A stretch of 64,000 nucleotides of DNA, taken from contig JACVVK020000055.1 in NCBI GenBank assembly GCA_018292915.2, positions 1,952,501-2,016,500 of the forward strand. The letters run 5' to 3'. The notes beneath the pieces are model-generated. The model did not search any database. It had not been told where the DNA came from and saw only the letters and a program-made list of their open reading frames with translations. The position numbers were made by a program, and so were the translations under genes. Source of the DNA: Batillaria attramentaria (taxonomy: Eukaryota > Mollusca > Gastropoda > Batillariidae). Shown here piece by piece: positions 23,505 to 42,726 of this stretch (the first letter of the stretch is position 1; each line of letters begins with the position of its first letter).

Positions 23505-24844
23505 CTAGACTGTGTTGGTGTTGATCCAGTCCTTATAGGATGACACTCGGGTGTACACGCCCGAATATCGGGCATCAGCACAGCCATAGCCCCAGGATAC
23601 GACCCCCACCAACACTGGCTTCGAGTCACAGTTGAGGTTAAACAGGGGTCCACCGGAATCGCCCTAAAAAAAAAGAGAGAGAATCCACTTCAACATCATT
23701 GCTGAGGAAACAAAAACAAGAGGAAAAGGAAAAGAAAGCAGAAAGAAGAAGAAAACACCAAAACAAAATAAAACGCCTGTGGTTTATCATACATGCGCCA
23801 TGCAATCTAAAATACCTGACACGAGTCACTGCCTGGGGAGGCGGCGCAGATCTGTGAGTCATACAACGTCTCCTTGGCGTACTGGGACCGACACGTGTCT
23901 AGCGGCACAACGTCCACATCCACCTTCTGAGGGTAAAGCGAGGATCTGCCACCCGCTGGCAAACACACACAGAGCAATAACGAGTCAGACGATTGTGTCG
24001 TCAGCTGCTAGGGACGGATCAAGTACTTAGTACTTAGGGTAAGTGGGTGGGTGTTTGGGGGTTTAACGTCCTTTTCCACCACATACGGGTGATATCAAAG
24101 ACGGGGCAACGATGAAAAAGCCAGCACAAATATTTGGCCCCAGCCGGGATGCGAACTCACGACCCGAGCATCAGAAGTCGAAGGCTCTACCATTCGGCCA
24201 CCCCGGCTCCCCCAAACCACCACGTGACACCCCGTTTGCTGGTGCCAGCGCCGGCTTAGTGTGAGAACAAATCAAGGAAACGAGCAAACACACACACAAC
24301 CCCTGCAGGACAAGAGGGAATGAAGACAATCACATGTGTCCAATGACACAATCACGGCATGTGTCCAGTGACACAATCACGGCATGTGTCCAGTGACACA
24401 ATCACGACATGTGTCCAATGACACAATCACGACATGTGTCCAATGACACATACTATGGGTGAAATGGAATCAGTATCTTCAGGCGAAAGAAAACATGTCA
24501 CTCGTGTGACGCTGAATGAAGATGGAAAGAACTGTTAGAGCTGCGAGCTTTGTTTTCGCAATTAAGTAGACAAATCCACTTCCACAGTGAGATGAGTGAC
24601 AGGCACTACCTGTGATGAAATTTTCCAATAAGTAGCGAGCTTACGACTTTTCTATTCATTTCAGCATTCGCTGGTGGGATTTGATTTGTATTACATCTGG
24701 TGTATCCCCAGCCAGCCACCGTGAGCGTCCCCTCCTCACAGGATCCACCATCGCTCAGCTGGATAGGGCCGACCAAACCCGAGCTCAGGTCCAGAGGGGC
24801 AGCCAACTCCAGCAGTGCAAGATCTCCAGCCAGGTTGTCGCCTG

Positions 24845-24910
<66 letters not shown>

Positions 24911-25685
24911 TATTATTGCTTGCGTGGCGTTTAAGCCTCAAATAACATGTAATTATTATTATTATTATTTATTATAACAGCAATTGATCTGCTCCCCAGC
25001 ACTCGTCCACTGCAGTCAAACACCACACAAGCATCACCAAGTGATGATCGCAAAAGCCTTCAAGCTAACCCGCTCTAAGACCCTGCGTTTAATGTGGATT
25101 TTTGAGCATATGTTTGTACGAGAAGAAGAATTTGCGTGCCCTCCTTACCGGTCCAGTCGTCACTGAGAATGACTCTACTGACGCCAATGTTGTACTCGGA
25201 ATCCTCGGCAATGTTGGTACAATAATCTCCTGCCGTAATCATCAGGCCTGTTGGGTCACCATCACTGGCACACACACAAACAACGCAACACGTTTTGTAT
25301 CGCCGCTGTCAAGAAAGCGTTGGACTTTCACTTTTCACAATCATGCCCCCCCCCCCCCCCCCCCCAGCGTTTGTGCAGAGCCCTTGCATACCGTTGCCCG
25401 GCAACCACACACCTAGACCCCGGGCACTGACGCGTGAGAACGCTGTTACCAAGCACCCAACATCCATTACAGTCCACCAGACAGCACGCACTCTTCGTTC
25501 TTCATCTGAAAAAACTATTGAAAGTTCCCCGTCGAAACCTCAAAACAGTTGGCGAGCGCGCGTTTAGCTTTGCTGCCCCCACACTCTGGAACACACTACC
25601 TGCCGGCCTGAGAGACCAGTCGGACATAGATTGCTTCAAGTTTGACTTGAAAACGCATCTGTTCCGGCTGGCTTTCGACTCAGCT

Positions 25686-25737
<52 letters not shown>

Positions 25738-26549
25738 GTGCATATTTGTTGGTATGAGTGCGGGAGCCGGTACGTGCATTGAGTCACTTTGTGAGAATTT
25801 TGCGCTATATATAAGTACAATTCATTATTATTATTATCGACGCTCTCACTCTGGCCGCCATGCTCAATTTTTCCAATCTCTCTCTCTCTCGCGCGCGCGC
25901 GCACATACACACACACACACAGACACACACACAGACACACACACACACACACACACACACTTACGGGACACAGTGAGCGGCTGTGAGGACAAATCTCTCG
26001 TTGATGATGCTACCCCCGCAGAACTGGTTACCATTGCTGTACTTGATTGGCACGAGAAACGGGAATTCCCCAACTTCGGCTGCTGTGCCACCGACGATCT
26101 TCCCATCCTAGAAAACAAAAATAAAACCTTCTGTATGTCAGCGAAACATGAGATTTGCATAAAACTTATTCTAGTTTCCATTTGTGATATAGTACGACTC
26201 TTTTGATTGGCCATCTGACAGTCGGACAGTCTTCGACCTAATCGGGGGGCATCGTAAGGTTACCAGGAGACTTGACTGTAATATCAGATGTCTACTTCAA
26301 TGTGTACTACGCCGCGCTAACGAAAACAGCCCACATACAGCTTGGCCCGTCAGTCAATTTAGGTTTGTCTCTGCTTAGATTTAGGCGAGTCCCTCTAGCA
26401 CAGCGGATAAACGGAGATCGCCCTGTTAATCTGACATAGCGCCGACAGTTATCGTTTCTTCGAGGAACTCCGGGAACCTGGGTATCGAAGGGATGTACAA
26501 GCATTTCCGTGTCCTCTGGAACTCCGATTTATTTATTTATTTATTTATT

Positions 26550-26580
<31 letters not shown>

Positions 26581-27550
26581 TTTTTTTTGGGGGGGGGGGG
26601 TACTAGTCTGCATTTAGACATAATTAGATAATCAGGGCTGGAGTTTTCCACTGGCCGGCCACAGGTTTCTGCATGTATTATAAAATATTACGACAGATGT
26701 TTTAAATAAACGAGCTTATTCCATCTTCGCTAAGCTAAGTTCATCGAGTACGCCTCTGTTGGCTCAGTACCAGAACGCATGTACGTCCTGTAAGTACGTG
26801 TTGCGTATTTCTATGTGAGTGTGTGTGTGTGTGTTGATTGTAAGGCGCCCTGAGCTCCTGTGGGAAGGAAGTCGTCTTTGAAATACCCACATAATAATAA
26901 TTATTATTATTATTATTATTTGTATTATTACTATTACAGACGCTGTCACTGTCCAGGTGTCCATGTGTCCAGTGGTGTGGTGATAGATACCAAGAAAACA
27001 GCTGAGAACGATCTGTGAGCACCAAGTGGTACAAGTGGTACAAGTGGTATCAATAGTGAAGGTGACTTTGCGTTTTACCTCTTGTAAGGAGAATGCGCCT
27101 TTACAAGGAGGTTTCGCTCGCCAGAGGCTGTCGCCTACGTACCGGAACCAGTGTGCCGGATTACAATAACCTGCGACAGATATGTAGATGATGTTATACT
27201 GAGTTTGTCAGCCGGTGCTTTATTTTAAAGAGAAAAAAAAAAAAACACTAAAAGACACAAATTCAGATTCAGGATACTTTATTGTCTGTTTAAGAGAGAA
27301 CCTAAAACAGAAAATCTTCTTTGGCCTCACACGATGCTGTTTCACATCTAAGATAAAGTACAGCCATGAAAGATCTTGAAATACAATATAAAGCGCTTGT
27401 GTTTCTATAAAACATGAGGTATACGTGATTGTATCATTGCTTTAAAACATCACGACAACCCTTCGATTAGGGCGAAATAGAATGTGTATGGACTGACTGA
27501 CCTTGGCCGAGGAGCGTGGCAAGGACGACGAGGTGTAACGTAGTTGCCAT
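23505..27550 (-). CDS. Trypsin-like serine protease, secreted zymogen, seven exons (copy B)
   Basis: Exons on the minus strand: 27550-27502, 27170-27079, 26107-25965, 25264-25149, 24841-24695, 23955-23816 and 23663-23505. They give 846 nt (281 residues) with the same phases as copy A. The signal peptide begins [17 protein letters not shown] and the start has a strong context (GTCGCCATGG). A 92-nt propeptide exon ([11 protein letters not shown]...) precedes DGK and IVGG at 51-54. The triad is His92, Asp140 and Ser232. Asp226 at the S1 base predicts Arg/Lys specificity. Four exons have lengths identical to copy A (49, 116, 147, 140). Differences are one extra residue after AAHC, a longer two-cysteine propeptide and a shorter C-terminus ending NTNTV. 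(AC)n tracts touch the splice sites of exons 3 and 5. The propeptide exon is less certain than the rest. Confidence 0.9.
24042..24215 (-). mobile_element. SINE-1, minus orientation
   Basis: A full-length copy from the 3' GTGGGTGTTTGGGGGTTTAA to the head complement ATTCGGCCACCCCGGCTCCC. It lies in an intron of trypsin copy B. Confidence 0.85.
24333..24449. repeat. 25-bp minisatellite
   Basis: About 4.5 units of CACAATCACGGCATGTGTCC plus AGTGA, with A/G variation at two positions. Confidence 0.9.
24849..24909. repeat. (AC)n microsatellite next to a splice acceptor
   Basis: In gene sense this (GT)n runs to within 8 bases of the acceptor AG of trypsin copy B exon 5 (exon starts 24841). Confidence 0.9.
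25440..25840 (+). mobile_element. Non-LTR retrotransposon 3' fragment
   Basis: It encodes the LINE tail signature [20 protein letters not shown] and [14 protein letters not shown] at 25550-25680. A (TC)n tract, GCGCTATATATAAGTAC and an ATT tail follow. It is inserted in an intron of trypsin copy B. Confidence 0.75.
26527..26582. repeat. (ATTT)n microsatellite
   Basis: About 14 ATTT units followed by T and G tracts. Confidence 0.95.
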
Positions 27551-28114
27551 GGCGACAACAAGCTGACAATCCAAAGTTTGGGTTCTGCACAATGTGGGTT
27601 GAAAACTTGTCAGTTTCATGTTTATCCATCGTCCAGCACAATGTACTCTTCCCAATGACATCATCCGCGGGTCCTTTTCAGTCGAATGCATGAGTGAATG
27701 AACAACACCAAAACACATCGACTTCAAATCCCTGCTAAAAACTCACCACTTTGGTCTGGCCTTTCAGTAATGCTTGAGAACTTTCCTTTTGTAACTGTAC
27801 ATTCCTGTTTTTGTTGACGTTTTAGTGTCTACCTATATGTTGTTGTTGTTGTTGTTGTTTTTTTTTCTCCTGGAAAGAGCATTCAGCCTGTACCCTCGTG
27901 AGGCGTACTGCGCTAAAAGGGCCATTAATTAATTATTTATGTTCGTAACAGATGCTGAGATGGAAAACCTCTGCTTACAAAGCTCTAAGACTGTTTGCTA
28001 AATTAGAAGGATGTTCCATTTGGCCATCGCGACCGTTTTCGTGACTTTGTGCCTTCAATAGGAGAGAAATATGAGTTTCTATGAGCCTATACGGTCTGAA
28101 CAATCAGCACAGAA

Positions 28115-28666
28115 TTCTTTTTTGTTCTGGTTGTTGTTGGTGTTGTTGTTGGTGTTGTTGTTGGTGTTGTTGTTGCTGCCCCAACTCTTTTACCGCTTCC
28201 AGTGCTGTTCTTCCCAGGTCCTGGGTGGAATCCACGGAGGGCTCGGAAGCTGGGGCATTTTTTTTTTATATTATGCATGATTATGGAGATGAGGATGATA
28301 GTAAGATGATGCTATATATGGAGGTCCGTGTGGTTTGGGACTGCGGGACACGGCCGCATTCCACGCTTCCTGTCATAAATATCCCGGCACTAACCAGGCC
28401 CGGGAACTACGGTACCTGCGGTGCCGGCCGTGTAATCATCCACATCATAAGACGTGTCATACCAAGGGAAGCACCCCCAAGGTCGCACCCGTGAAATGGG
28501 TGAATCTAGGCAGTGTGGCAACAGCCTCCCCATTGGGCCCATAGCACACCCGCTCTGAGTAGGAGCCGACCTAGGTAGGAAAAATCCCGCTTGCCTCGGC
28601 TGGGACTCGAACCCGGGTGTCCCGGTCCATGGTCCGAAGTGCTAACCACTACACTACGGGGGCCGG
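28115..28666 (-). mobile_element. SINE-2 (tRNA-headed), nested insertion with target-site duplication
   Basis: The right end is the reverse complement of a tRNA-like head (GTAGTGTAGTGGTTAGCAC, then a GGTTCGAGTCCC B box). The left end is a TTG-rich tail. The 11-bp duplication TCAGCACAGAA lies at 28104-28114 and 28667-28677. The host repeat resumes on both sides and matches 6059-6320. Confidence 0.85.
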
Positions 28667-28848
28667 TCAGCACAGAAATCTTCACAAAATAGCCAAAACA
28701 GCTCCGTCTGCTTGGTCATCAGTCCGCAACCAAATAAAGTCGTCTGCTGATACAGTACGCCATGCAATTACAAGTCACCACAAAGATTTCACATGCTATA
28801 GTTTGACCCAAGTCACTGAATCTGATGCACAAATTTAGCACTTTCGGT

Positions 28849-29022
28849 GCGGGTGAGGTGCGTGTTTGGGAGTTTAACGTCCTTTTCCACCAAATACGGG
28901 TGATATCAAACACGGGGCAACGATTCAAAAGCCAGCACAATACTTGGCCCCTGCCGGGATTCGAACTCACGACCCGAGCATTGGAAGTCCAAGGCTCTAC
29001 CATTCGGCCACCCCGGCTCCCC
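28849..29022 (-). mobile_element. SINE-1 with target-site duplication
   Basis: Full-length copy. AGCACTTTCGG at 28838-28848 and 29023-29033 is the likely target-site duplication. Confidence 0.85.
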
Positions 29023-29578
29023 AGCACTTTCGGGTGCAAAGTTGTTCACAGGCCTGTCATACACACTGAGACTTCACTATTTTCTGATTTAGTTACATAC
29101 CTTCTATGTGGACTGCAACTGCATTGCAGGAGATTATTTCATCATTATATAGCTTTGTCTCCATTTGTTTTGTGCCATCCCTGTGAGATAAGTGCCTGCA
29201 ATTAAAATGCTCATCTTGATAGCGTCACTCAGCTAGCAAACGGCTACAATGATACAGCCAGTTACACACTGTGACTTGTGTAAAGCTGATATAACGTGTA
29301 ACTCACGTTTGCCCATAAACAAACTACATTTTCACTAAAATATTCTGTGGTGACCGTGTCATCGAGTACACTTCTACCGTAACCTGTTGTTTATTCTAAG
29401 TGATGTGATGATAGATAGCACGACAACAGCTAAGAACGATCTGTGAGCATAACATAATTATGGTAGCATTAGCCCCATTTAAGACAAATGTTTTAGTCAT
29501 ACAGTCTGATTTTACTACTGTTATTGCTGGAGTTTTTATGTAAGTTATCAACTCTGGTGCTGCTGCAGCTAGAGGCAC

Positions 29579-29589
29579 GAGAGAGAGGG

Positions 29590-29621
<32 letters not shown>

Positions 29622-29622
29622 A

Positions 29623-29688
<66 letters not shown>
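29579..29688. repeat. (GA)n microsatellite
   Basis: Three GA blocks separated by GGG and GTGGGACACG. Confidence 0.95.
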
Positions 29689-29691
<3 letters not shown>

Positions 29692-30090
29692 ATTTTATAA
29701 GCCAAACTGCTTGTGTGATTTCATGATCTTTACGTGTCGGTGAAGCCGAAGACAAATTTCCTGTTTTGAGGACAATAAAGTTATCTGTATCTGTATCTGT
29801 TTTCGTGATACGTTTTCCATACGTATATCAGCTGCTAAAGCGAATTGACACTGAATGAAATTGGTGTAGAGTGTATTTGAAATTCCGAGATAAGATCTGA
29901 GTGACGGGTCTCGATCGTCGCTTTTACTGTGACCTGTACAGAACCGTGACTGTAGGCCAGTGTCATTCTTACCCCGTGATCTATCAGTCTGTTGCGGCCG
30001 AAGGACACAAATACACAGAGCCTCAAACTGCCTATATATTCCCTGTTAGCCTCAGGCATCATAGTCACCCCTAAAATGCTTCAGTCTAGA

Positions 30091-30270
30091 AACAATTACT
30101 GCAATGAACAGACCATTCAAAGGCACGCCCCTGACAGGGGTATAGAAAATAACAATTACTGCAATGAACAGACCATTCAAAGGCACGCACCTGACAGGGG
30201 TATAGAAAATAACAATTACTGCAATGAACAGACCATTCAAAGGCACGCCCCTGACAGGGGTATAGAAAAT
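30091..30270. repeat. 60-bp tandem triplication
   Basis: Three copies of a 60-base unit (AACAATTACTGCAATGAACA start, GGGGTATAGAAAAT end) with one substitution in the middle copy. The period is a multiple of three, so open frames run through it, but no product is recognised. Confidence 0.95.
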
Positions 30271-31096
30271 GTGTATTTCCCCTTTCCGCTCGGGCCTCAC
30301 TGGAGTAATGCACATCTACTTTCTGTTGAGGCCAGAGAGGCAGTTCGCACAAATCCGCTTGCCTCACTTGTGTCCGACCTCTGTGCAAAAAGTCCCAGCT
30401 TCACTGGCAGCTTGCCTCTTTTTGCGACCGCCCGGCATGCACCTTGACCTACATAAGACAAAAATCACGAAAATCACCTTTTTTTCATAACAACAAAAAT
30501 CACTACAGGCTAGCACACTCGCCAAACAGGGTACCCCAAATAAACACCAAACATGACCCCACGGTCAATTTGTGTCCTTACGCCTGTCGGTAGTACTGTG
30601 ACCTGTACAGAACCGTGTCATTCTTACCCCGTGATCTATCAGTCTGTTGCGTATACTGCGTAGGAGGCTACAGAACTAGACCAGTGCTACCCCAGTGATT
30701 GAACATAAATTCAAAATCAAAATACTTTATTGTCTGTTGAGAGAGAATTTAAAACAAAATCTTCTTTGGCCTTACACGATGCTCTGTCACAGATAAGGTA
30801 AAGTACAGTCATGAAAGATCTTGATATACAATACATCAAGATCTTTATAAAGTTATCTGTATCTGTATCTCTATAAATAGTTATGATTTGCGGACGAGTG
30901 AGTTTTTGAGTGAGTTTTTCGGGCTTTAAGCAAGAGATTGCAGCGTGTATCACTCTTTGCTGCAGTAAGAGCCGCGAAGGAACCGTAAATCTTGTCTGCT
31001 TTTGGCATACAGGACCAAAACTTAAAAAAAAAAGTTAAACACTTGGGATACACGTGAAACAACTACAGAATTTTTTTTTTTTTTTTTTAAACATGG

Positions 31097-31270
31097 CGGG
31101 GAGCCGGGGTAGCCGAATGGTAGAGCGTTGGACTTTCAATTTTCGGGTCGTGAGTTGGAATCCCGGCTGGAGCCAGATATTTGTGTTGGCCTTTAAGGCT
31201 TTTTCTCGTTGCCAGTCTTTGATCACCCTTACGTTGTGGAAAAGGACGTTTAACTCCCAAACACTCACTC
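31097..31270 (+). mobile_element. SINE-1, plus orientation
   Basis: The head GGGAGCCGGGGTAGCCGAAT, the B-box region GAGTTGGAATCCCGG and the tail GTGGAAAAGGACGTTTAA are all present. Confidence 0.85.
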
Positions 31271-31519
31271 ACGTTTGACATGTGACGGACTCGATCATCA
31301 CAATCTACGACAAGGAGGAATGGCCCCATCCCATAAAGTTGTTTTTCCAAATTTCATGCCATTTTATCTGTTTTGTTGTTTGTTGTTGTTTTCAGTTGTT
31401 GTTGCTCTTTCTGTCTTCAAGTGTGTAAGACGCACCAAAGACACTAGACCCGCTACGCTATTGCGGATCTAGAATCTTAGGGGAGGGGGAGAATATGACT
31501 GCCCATTTCATCTCAAAGT

Positions 31520-31569
31520 GCCAAGCCCTTCCACGAGGTGGTTTAGGAGATAGCCGTGATTTCATCCGT

Positions 31570-31652
<83 letters not shown>

Positions 31653-31880
31653 GCACAACTCCCACCAAAAAGAACTCAGCAGCATAGCAAAGATCTTGGA
31701 AACATGGTCTTTCAAGAGCATTCGTACGCTGTCTGTGACGCAGATTTCGTTACGTCACTGTGTGCGCGAAAGTATGCATTGTCTGGAGAAACGTCACAGT
31801 CTTGTTTTGTATCACTGAAACTCGCTACTGCTTGTAGCAAAATCTGCCCCATCCCATAAAGTTGTTTCTCTATAGACAAA
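31520..31880. mobile_element. Interspersed element, second copy of 18960-19225
   Basis: Same block order as at 18960, with a (AC)n tract of about 80 bases (31571-31649) at the same internal place. Confidence 0.75.
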
Positions 31881-32196
31881 CATGTTTAAAATAAGAATTT
31901 TCCGTTGTTCTCCAAGTTTGATTGTAACTGTTAAAGACAGCAAAGAAAAGTAAGGTGGGTTCTGAAATGAGTGAGAGGACGCCCCTTAGAGTCTAACTAA
32001 ATGAAATTGTAGTGATTCTCTTTCTAGACCCTTTACGAAACTACAAAACTGTCAAGTTTCCAGGACGTGACGTAATGAGGAACTGCGTGGTTTTGGAGAG
32101 ACTAACAGTGTAGTAATACATAAGGCACTGACCGACCTCGCTCTCGTCACGCGTGTGACAGGTGGTCAGTTTCCAGACCACAAGACCGCAGTACAG

Positions 32197-32205
32197 TATT
32201 TAAAT
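32197..32205 (+). promoter_or_regulatory. Candidate TATA box of EF-hand gene 1
   Basis: TATTTAAAT about 40 bases upstream of a splice donor (AAG at 32244-32246, then GTATGT). This fits a short non-coding first exon starting near 32228. The matching arrangement in gene 2 supports it. Without transcript data the start site is inference. Confidence 0.55.
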
Positions 32206-32787
32206 GTGACGGAGTACAGTTCTTGCTGACCATTCTCGGGATTAAGGTATGTTACCAAGGCTCTGCTCCTCTGTAGCAACACTGTGCCTTCAGGATAATA
32301 TATCGTATATCTAAACATGTATTTCAGATTTTATGTTTTTGTTTTTGTTTACATTTACTCAAGTTTAATGTTAGTTTTGATTGAATCAATATTTTATTAA
32401 TTACTTGATAAATCCATGTATCATATTTTTTTTCAAATAAAAAAGTGTTTAAAATAAAAATTCTCACAGAAATTTCTACAACTATCTATTTAAAAACACT
32501 ACCAGAATTCTGTTGGATAGGTCGATTCCTTAAATTTTATGCTGATGGAAAAAAAAGGGGGGGGGGGAGGGAGGGGGAACTGAAAGGCAAGAGGCTTGCT
32601 CTACCTGAAATTCCTTTACGGAAACTGTAATTTTCAAAACAGATGCTTTCTTTGTCTCTTTCATAGTACTTGGTTTTGAATCAGAATTAAACTCTTTCGT
32701 GATTGCAATATTAATTGTACAGAGTACGTATCTCTACGTGGTACAAAGGAACATCAATATTTCTCTTCCAGATTTCCACCCTCAACC

Positions 32788-39604
<6,817 letters not shown>

Positions 39605-39868
39605 ATTGAACCATTAACCAGTCAGACTACGTGTTTGTCCCTTTAACTTTTAGATAGTGTTAATGATACGCCTCACACACTCACTACGAACCCTGAAACG
39701 TCTTTGATTAACTGGTCGGTGTTTCTAATCCAACCCGCCAGCCGACGCTTTGGCAGAATCATAGTGACATATTGACATGACACGAGGGTCCCATTGATCA
39801 GAACAAGAACAAGATAAAGAGCAAGCACAAGACGAACAAGAACAAGAACGAATAAGAAGAAGAAGAGT

Positions 39869-40037
39869 GGGTGGGTGAGTGTTTGGGTGTTTAACGTCCT
39901 TTTCCACCACATACTTGTGATATCAAAGACGGGGCAACGATGAAAAAGCCCGCACACATATTTGGCCGCAGCCGGGATACGAACTCACGACCCGAGCAGT
40001 CCAACGCTCTACCATTCGGCCACCCCGGCTCCCCGAA
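39869..40037 (-). mobile_element. SINE-1, minus orientation
   Basis: Full-length copy. AAGAAGAAG lies on both sides and could be a target-site duplication, but the flank is low complexity. It sits between the two EF-hand genes. Confidence 0.8.
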
Positions 40038-40166
40038 GAAGAAGAACAAGAACAACAACGACAACAACAACAACAACAAAAACAACAACGTCACTACAGT
40101 GAAACGAAGAAAAAAGAATATTTGTACAAACGGGCCAAACATGTTACCGCAGTCACAAGTTTTAGG

Positions 40167-40170
<4 letters not shown>

Positions 40171-40239
<69 letters not shown>

Positions 40240-40262
40240 TATGTGAGTGTGTGCGCGCGCGC
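40171..40262. repeat. (GT)n microsatellite
   Basis: About 38 GT units ending in GCGCGCGC. Confidence 0.95.
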
Positions 40263-40462
40263 ACACATCTGTCCATACAGACACTACCCTTATCTTATTC
40301 AACATATTCTAAAGTCAGCGAAGAAATCTTACAAAACAATAGCGGTTCTGCCCTACAGATAAGACGTTATGTTGACGTACAACAACCAAGTCACGCCTCG
40401 AAGCAGATGATACGCTCCCAGAGCATTGGAAACGTGACCGTTTAAAACACTGGTCCGTCTTA

Positions 40463-40471
40463 CATATAAAG
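40463..40471 (+). promoter_or_regulatory. Candidate TATA box of EF-hand gene 2
   Basis: CATATAAAG lies about 43 bases upstream of a donor (CCGTAAG to 40513, then GTATGG). This suggests a short non-coding first exon starting near 40493. The spacing matches that of gene 1. Confidence 0.6.
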
Positions 40472-40599
40472 CGTACTACCGTTGCTTTTGCATCAGCTCG
40501 GCAACTCCGTAAGGTATGGATATTTTGTGGATAATTGCATTCGTTTGATAAGTCTGTAAAAACCATTGGCAGGTATCATGATTCAGCTGATGGTTTTGA

Positions 40600-40600
<1 letters not shown>

Positions 40601-40676
<76 letters not shown>

Positions 40677-40682
40677 TGTGTC

Positions 40683-40773
<91 letters not shown>
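40601..40773. repeat. (GT)n-(GA)n-(CAGA)n compound microsatellite
   Basis: GT with a few TC changes to 40702, GA to about 40749, then six CAGA units. It lies in the 5' leader intron of EF-hand gene 2. Confidence 0.95.
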
Positions 40774-41073
40774 ATTATGAAGGAGAAACATTTCCTTTCC
40801 TACATGTATAACAGACTAACCACTGAGTTCTGTCAATAACAAATGTGCGATACCCATGTATTCGTTCTGCAAAGAAACAGCTTTAATAAAATAAAATAAA
40901 AAGAAGAATATTTCACGCAAAGCGGAATTATTATCAAATTATCCTTCAATAAGGACCATAAATCAAGGGCCATAAATATGTGTACCAGAAAAAGGCCCTA
41001 AACCGGAGTGTGCTCTCCCATAGCACCTTGTCAGTAATTTATGATGACTCTGAACTTTGCAGATCACTCAACC

Positions 41074-42657
41074 ATGAACGGCCTTATCATCCTTGCCGCT
41101 CTTCTGCCAGTATGTCTCGGGTAGGTCATGGCTGAGAAGATCAGACCGAAAAAAGTGTCCTAATAATGGCAAACTACAGTACGTACTTGACGTCAGCGCA
41201 TGGGGAAAGGTGTTATATCCAGATGAAAGAGATTGACTTAATGTCCTTTTTTCCGCAAATGACTTCAATGAACATACTGCTTCCTTTCAATCTTTAAGTC
41301 ATATCAAACTACATGATTGTGCTTCCCTCGTTAGAGGAGCCGGGGTGGCCGAATGGTAGAGCGTTGGACTTCTAATGCTCGCGTCGTGAGTTCGTATCCC
41401 GGCTTGGGCCAAATATCTGTGCTGGCTTTTTCATCGTTTCCCCGTCTTTGATATCAGCCGTATGTGGTGGAAAAGGACGTTAAACTCCCAAACACCCACC
41501 TACCCGCTCGCTTCCCTCGTTGTAGTGTCTGGTAAAACGTTTTCCGTACCAAGCCATGTGTTGTGCTGATTAGGCCGCGATCGGCTCAATTCTGGGGGCT
41601 CCACCTTTTTGATGAATTCTATTATTACGTATTACCAGTGAAGTGGCCATATGATGCTAACGAACTATTAGACCTACGTGATTATGTATGTATCATGTTA
41701 TTATGTTACGCATATTTCATTTTTGTGTAATGCCAAAGACCCAGTGTAGGGTCTTTGGTAATGCTTTAGTTCCTCAGTTCTGTAACTACACCAAACAGCA
41801 AAAGAAACGCGAAATTGTAAGGATGACACCGACAGCCCTGCTTGTCATAAAATGAACGGGCCGATTGACCGCTTTCTTTGTGAAAGGGGGAGGGGAGGGG
41901 GGGGGGGGCTGGTAATGCACCTTTAATGTTTAAAGTTTCAATGTACGGAGATCGTACACTGTGAGACTAATAATAGTTTTATTTTATTTATTATTAACCA
42001 GATGAAAGAAATCTCACTTTTTTTGGTCGCTCTGTATAGGGTCTTAGTCTGGTCTAGACATCTAACTGGTATGAGTGTAGTTTGGAAAGCAGGGCTAGTA
42101 GATCGTTTGCCATTGTTCAGACCGTGAGTTCGATTTCAGGCTTGGAGCCAAACTTTGTCATGGTCTGTATCCCCTTTGCCACGTCGTCGATGTCTATCAC
42201 CTTCAGGTGATGGTAAAAGAACTAACCAAACCGCCATCCAACAATCAACCAACCAACCATGCAGCCAACCAATGAAATGTTTACTCATCTGTCCGTTACA
42301 GTCAAGGCTTAGGTCACGTGGATGTGAACACGACACAAGTGGCGGTCGAAATGTTCGTTGATGCTGATACTGATCATGACGGCGTCATGCACATGGAAGA
42401 ACTGAGGGCTGTCTTCCACAAGTACGACATGAATGGTGAGTGCATGACTGACGCTTCAGGAATGCCATTCCTGTTGTACAAAACACGGGTGAGTGAGTTT
42501 CTAGACTTAAAGCCGCTTAAAGCCGCGCAAGCCTCAAAGACTAGTTCGCGGTTAAGTACAAAACATGGAATCTGCAAGAATCCAGACTGTGTGGTGGCCT
42601 GTGTAAACGTTTTGACCTGACAGATCAACCGGGGCTGATAATGAGGACGCACGCGTG

Positions 42658-42726
<69 letters not shown>

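Larger units (their letters stand above)
27551..32190. other. Repeat-rich region between trypsin copy B and the first EF-hand gene
   Basis: I found no supported gene. The stretch holds a nested SINE-2 in an older repeat, SINE-1 copies, a GA array, a 60-bp triplication, a duplicated segment (GTGACCTGTACAGAACCGTG and CCGTGATCTATCAGTCTGTT at 29928-29995 and 30597-30652) and a repeat with TACTTTATTGTCTGTT shared between 27268-27400 and 30721-30840. Confidence 0.5.

Noticed and set aside
28590..28665. A second tRNA-like segment (GTAGTGTAGTGGTTAGCAC in the minus sense)
   Set aside because: It is the head of SINE-2, repeated at 35800-35866, with target-site duplications beyond it.
30086..30388. Minus-strand peptide with WPQQKVDVHY resembling a trypsin exon ([10 protein letters not shown])
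   Set aside because: The similarity covers only a few residues, no splice sites or catalytic motif follow, and the frame enters the 60-bp repeat.
41333..41405. A possible tRNA gene (TGGCCGAATGGTAGAGCG and GAGTTCGTATCCC)
   Set aside because: The same head occurs in many copies with a common 3' body and target-site duplications, so it is the head of a SINE. The acceptor stem does not close as in a real tRNA.
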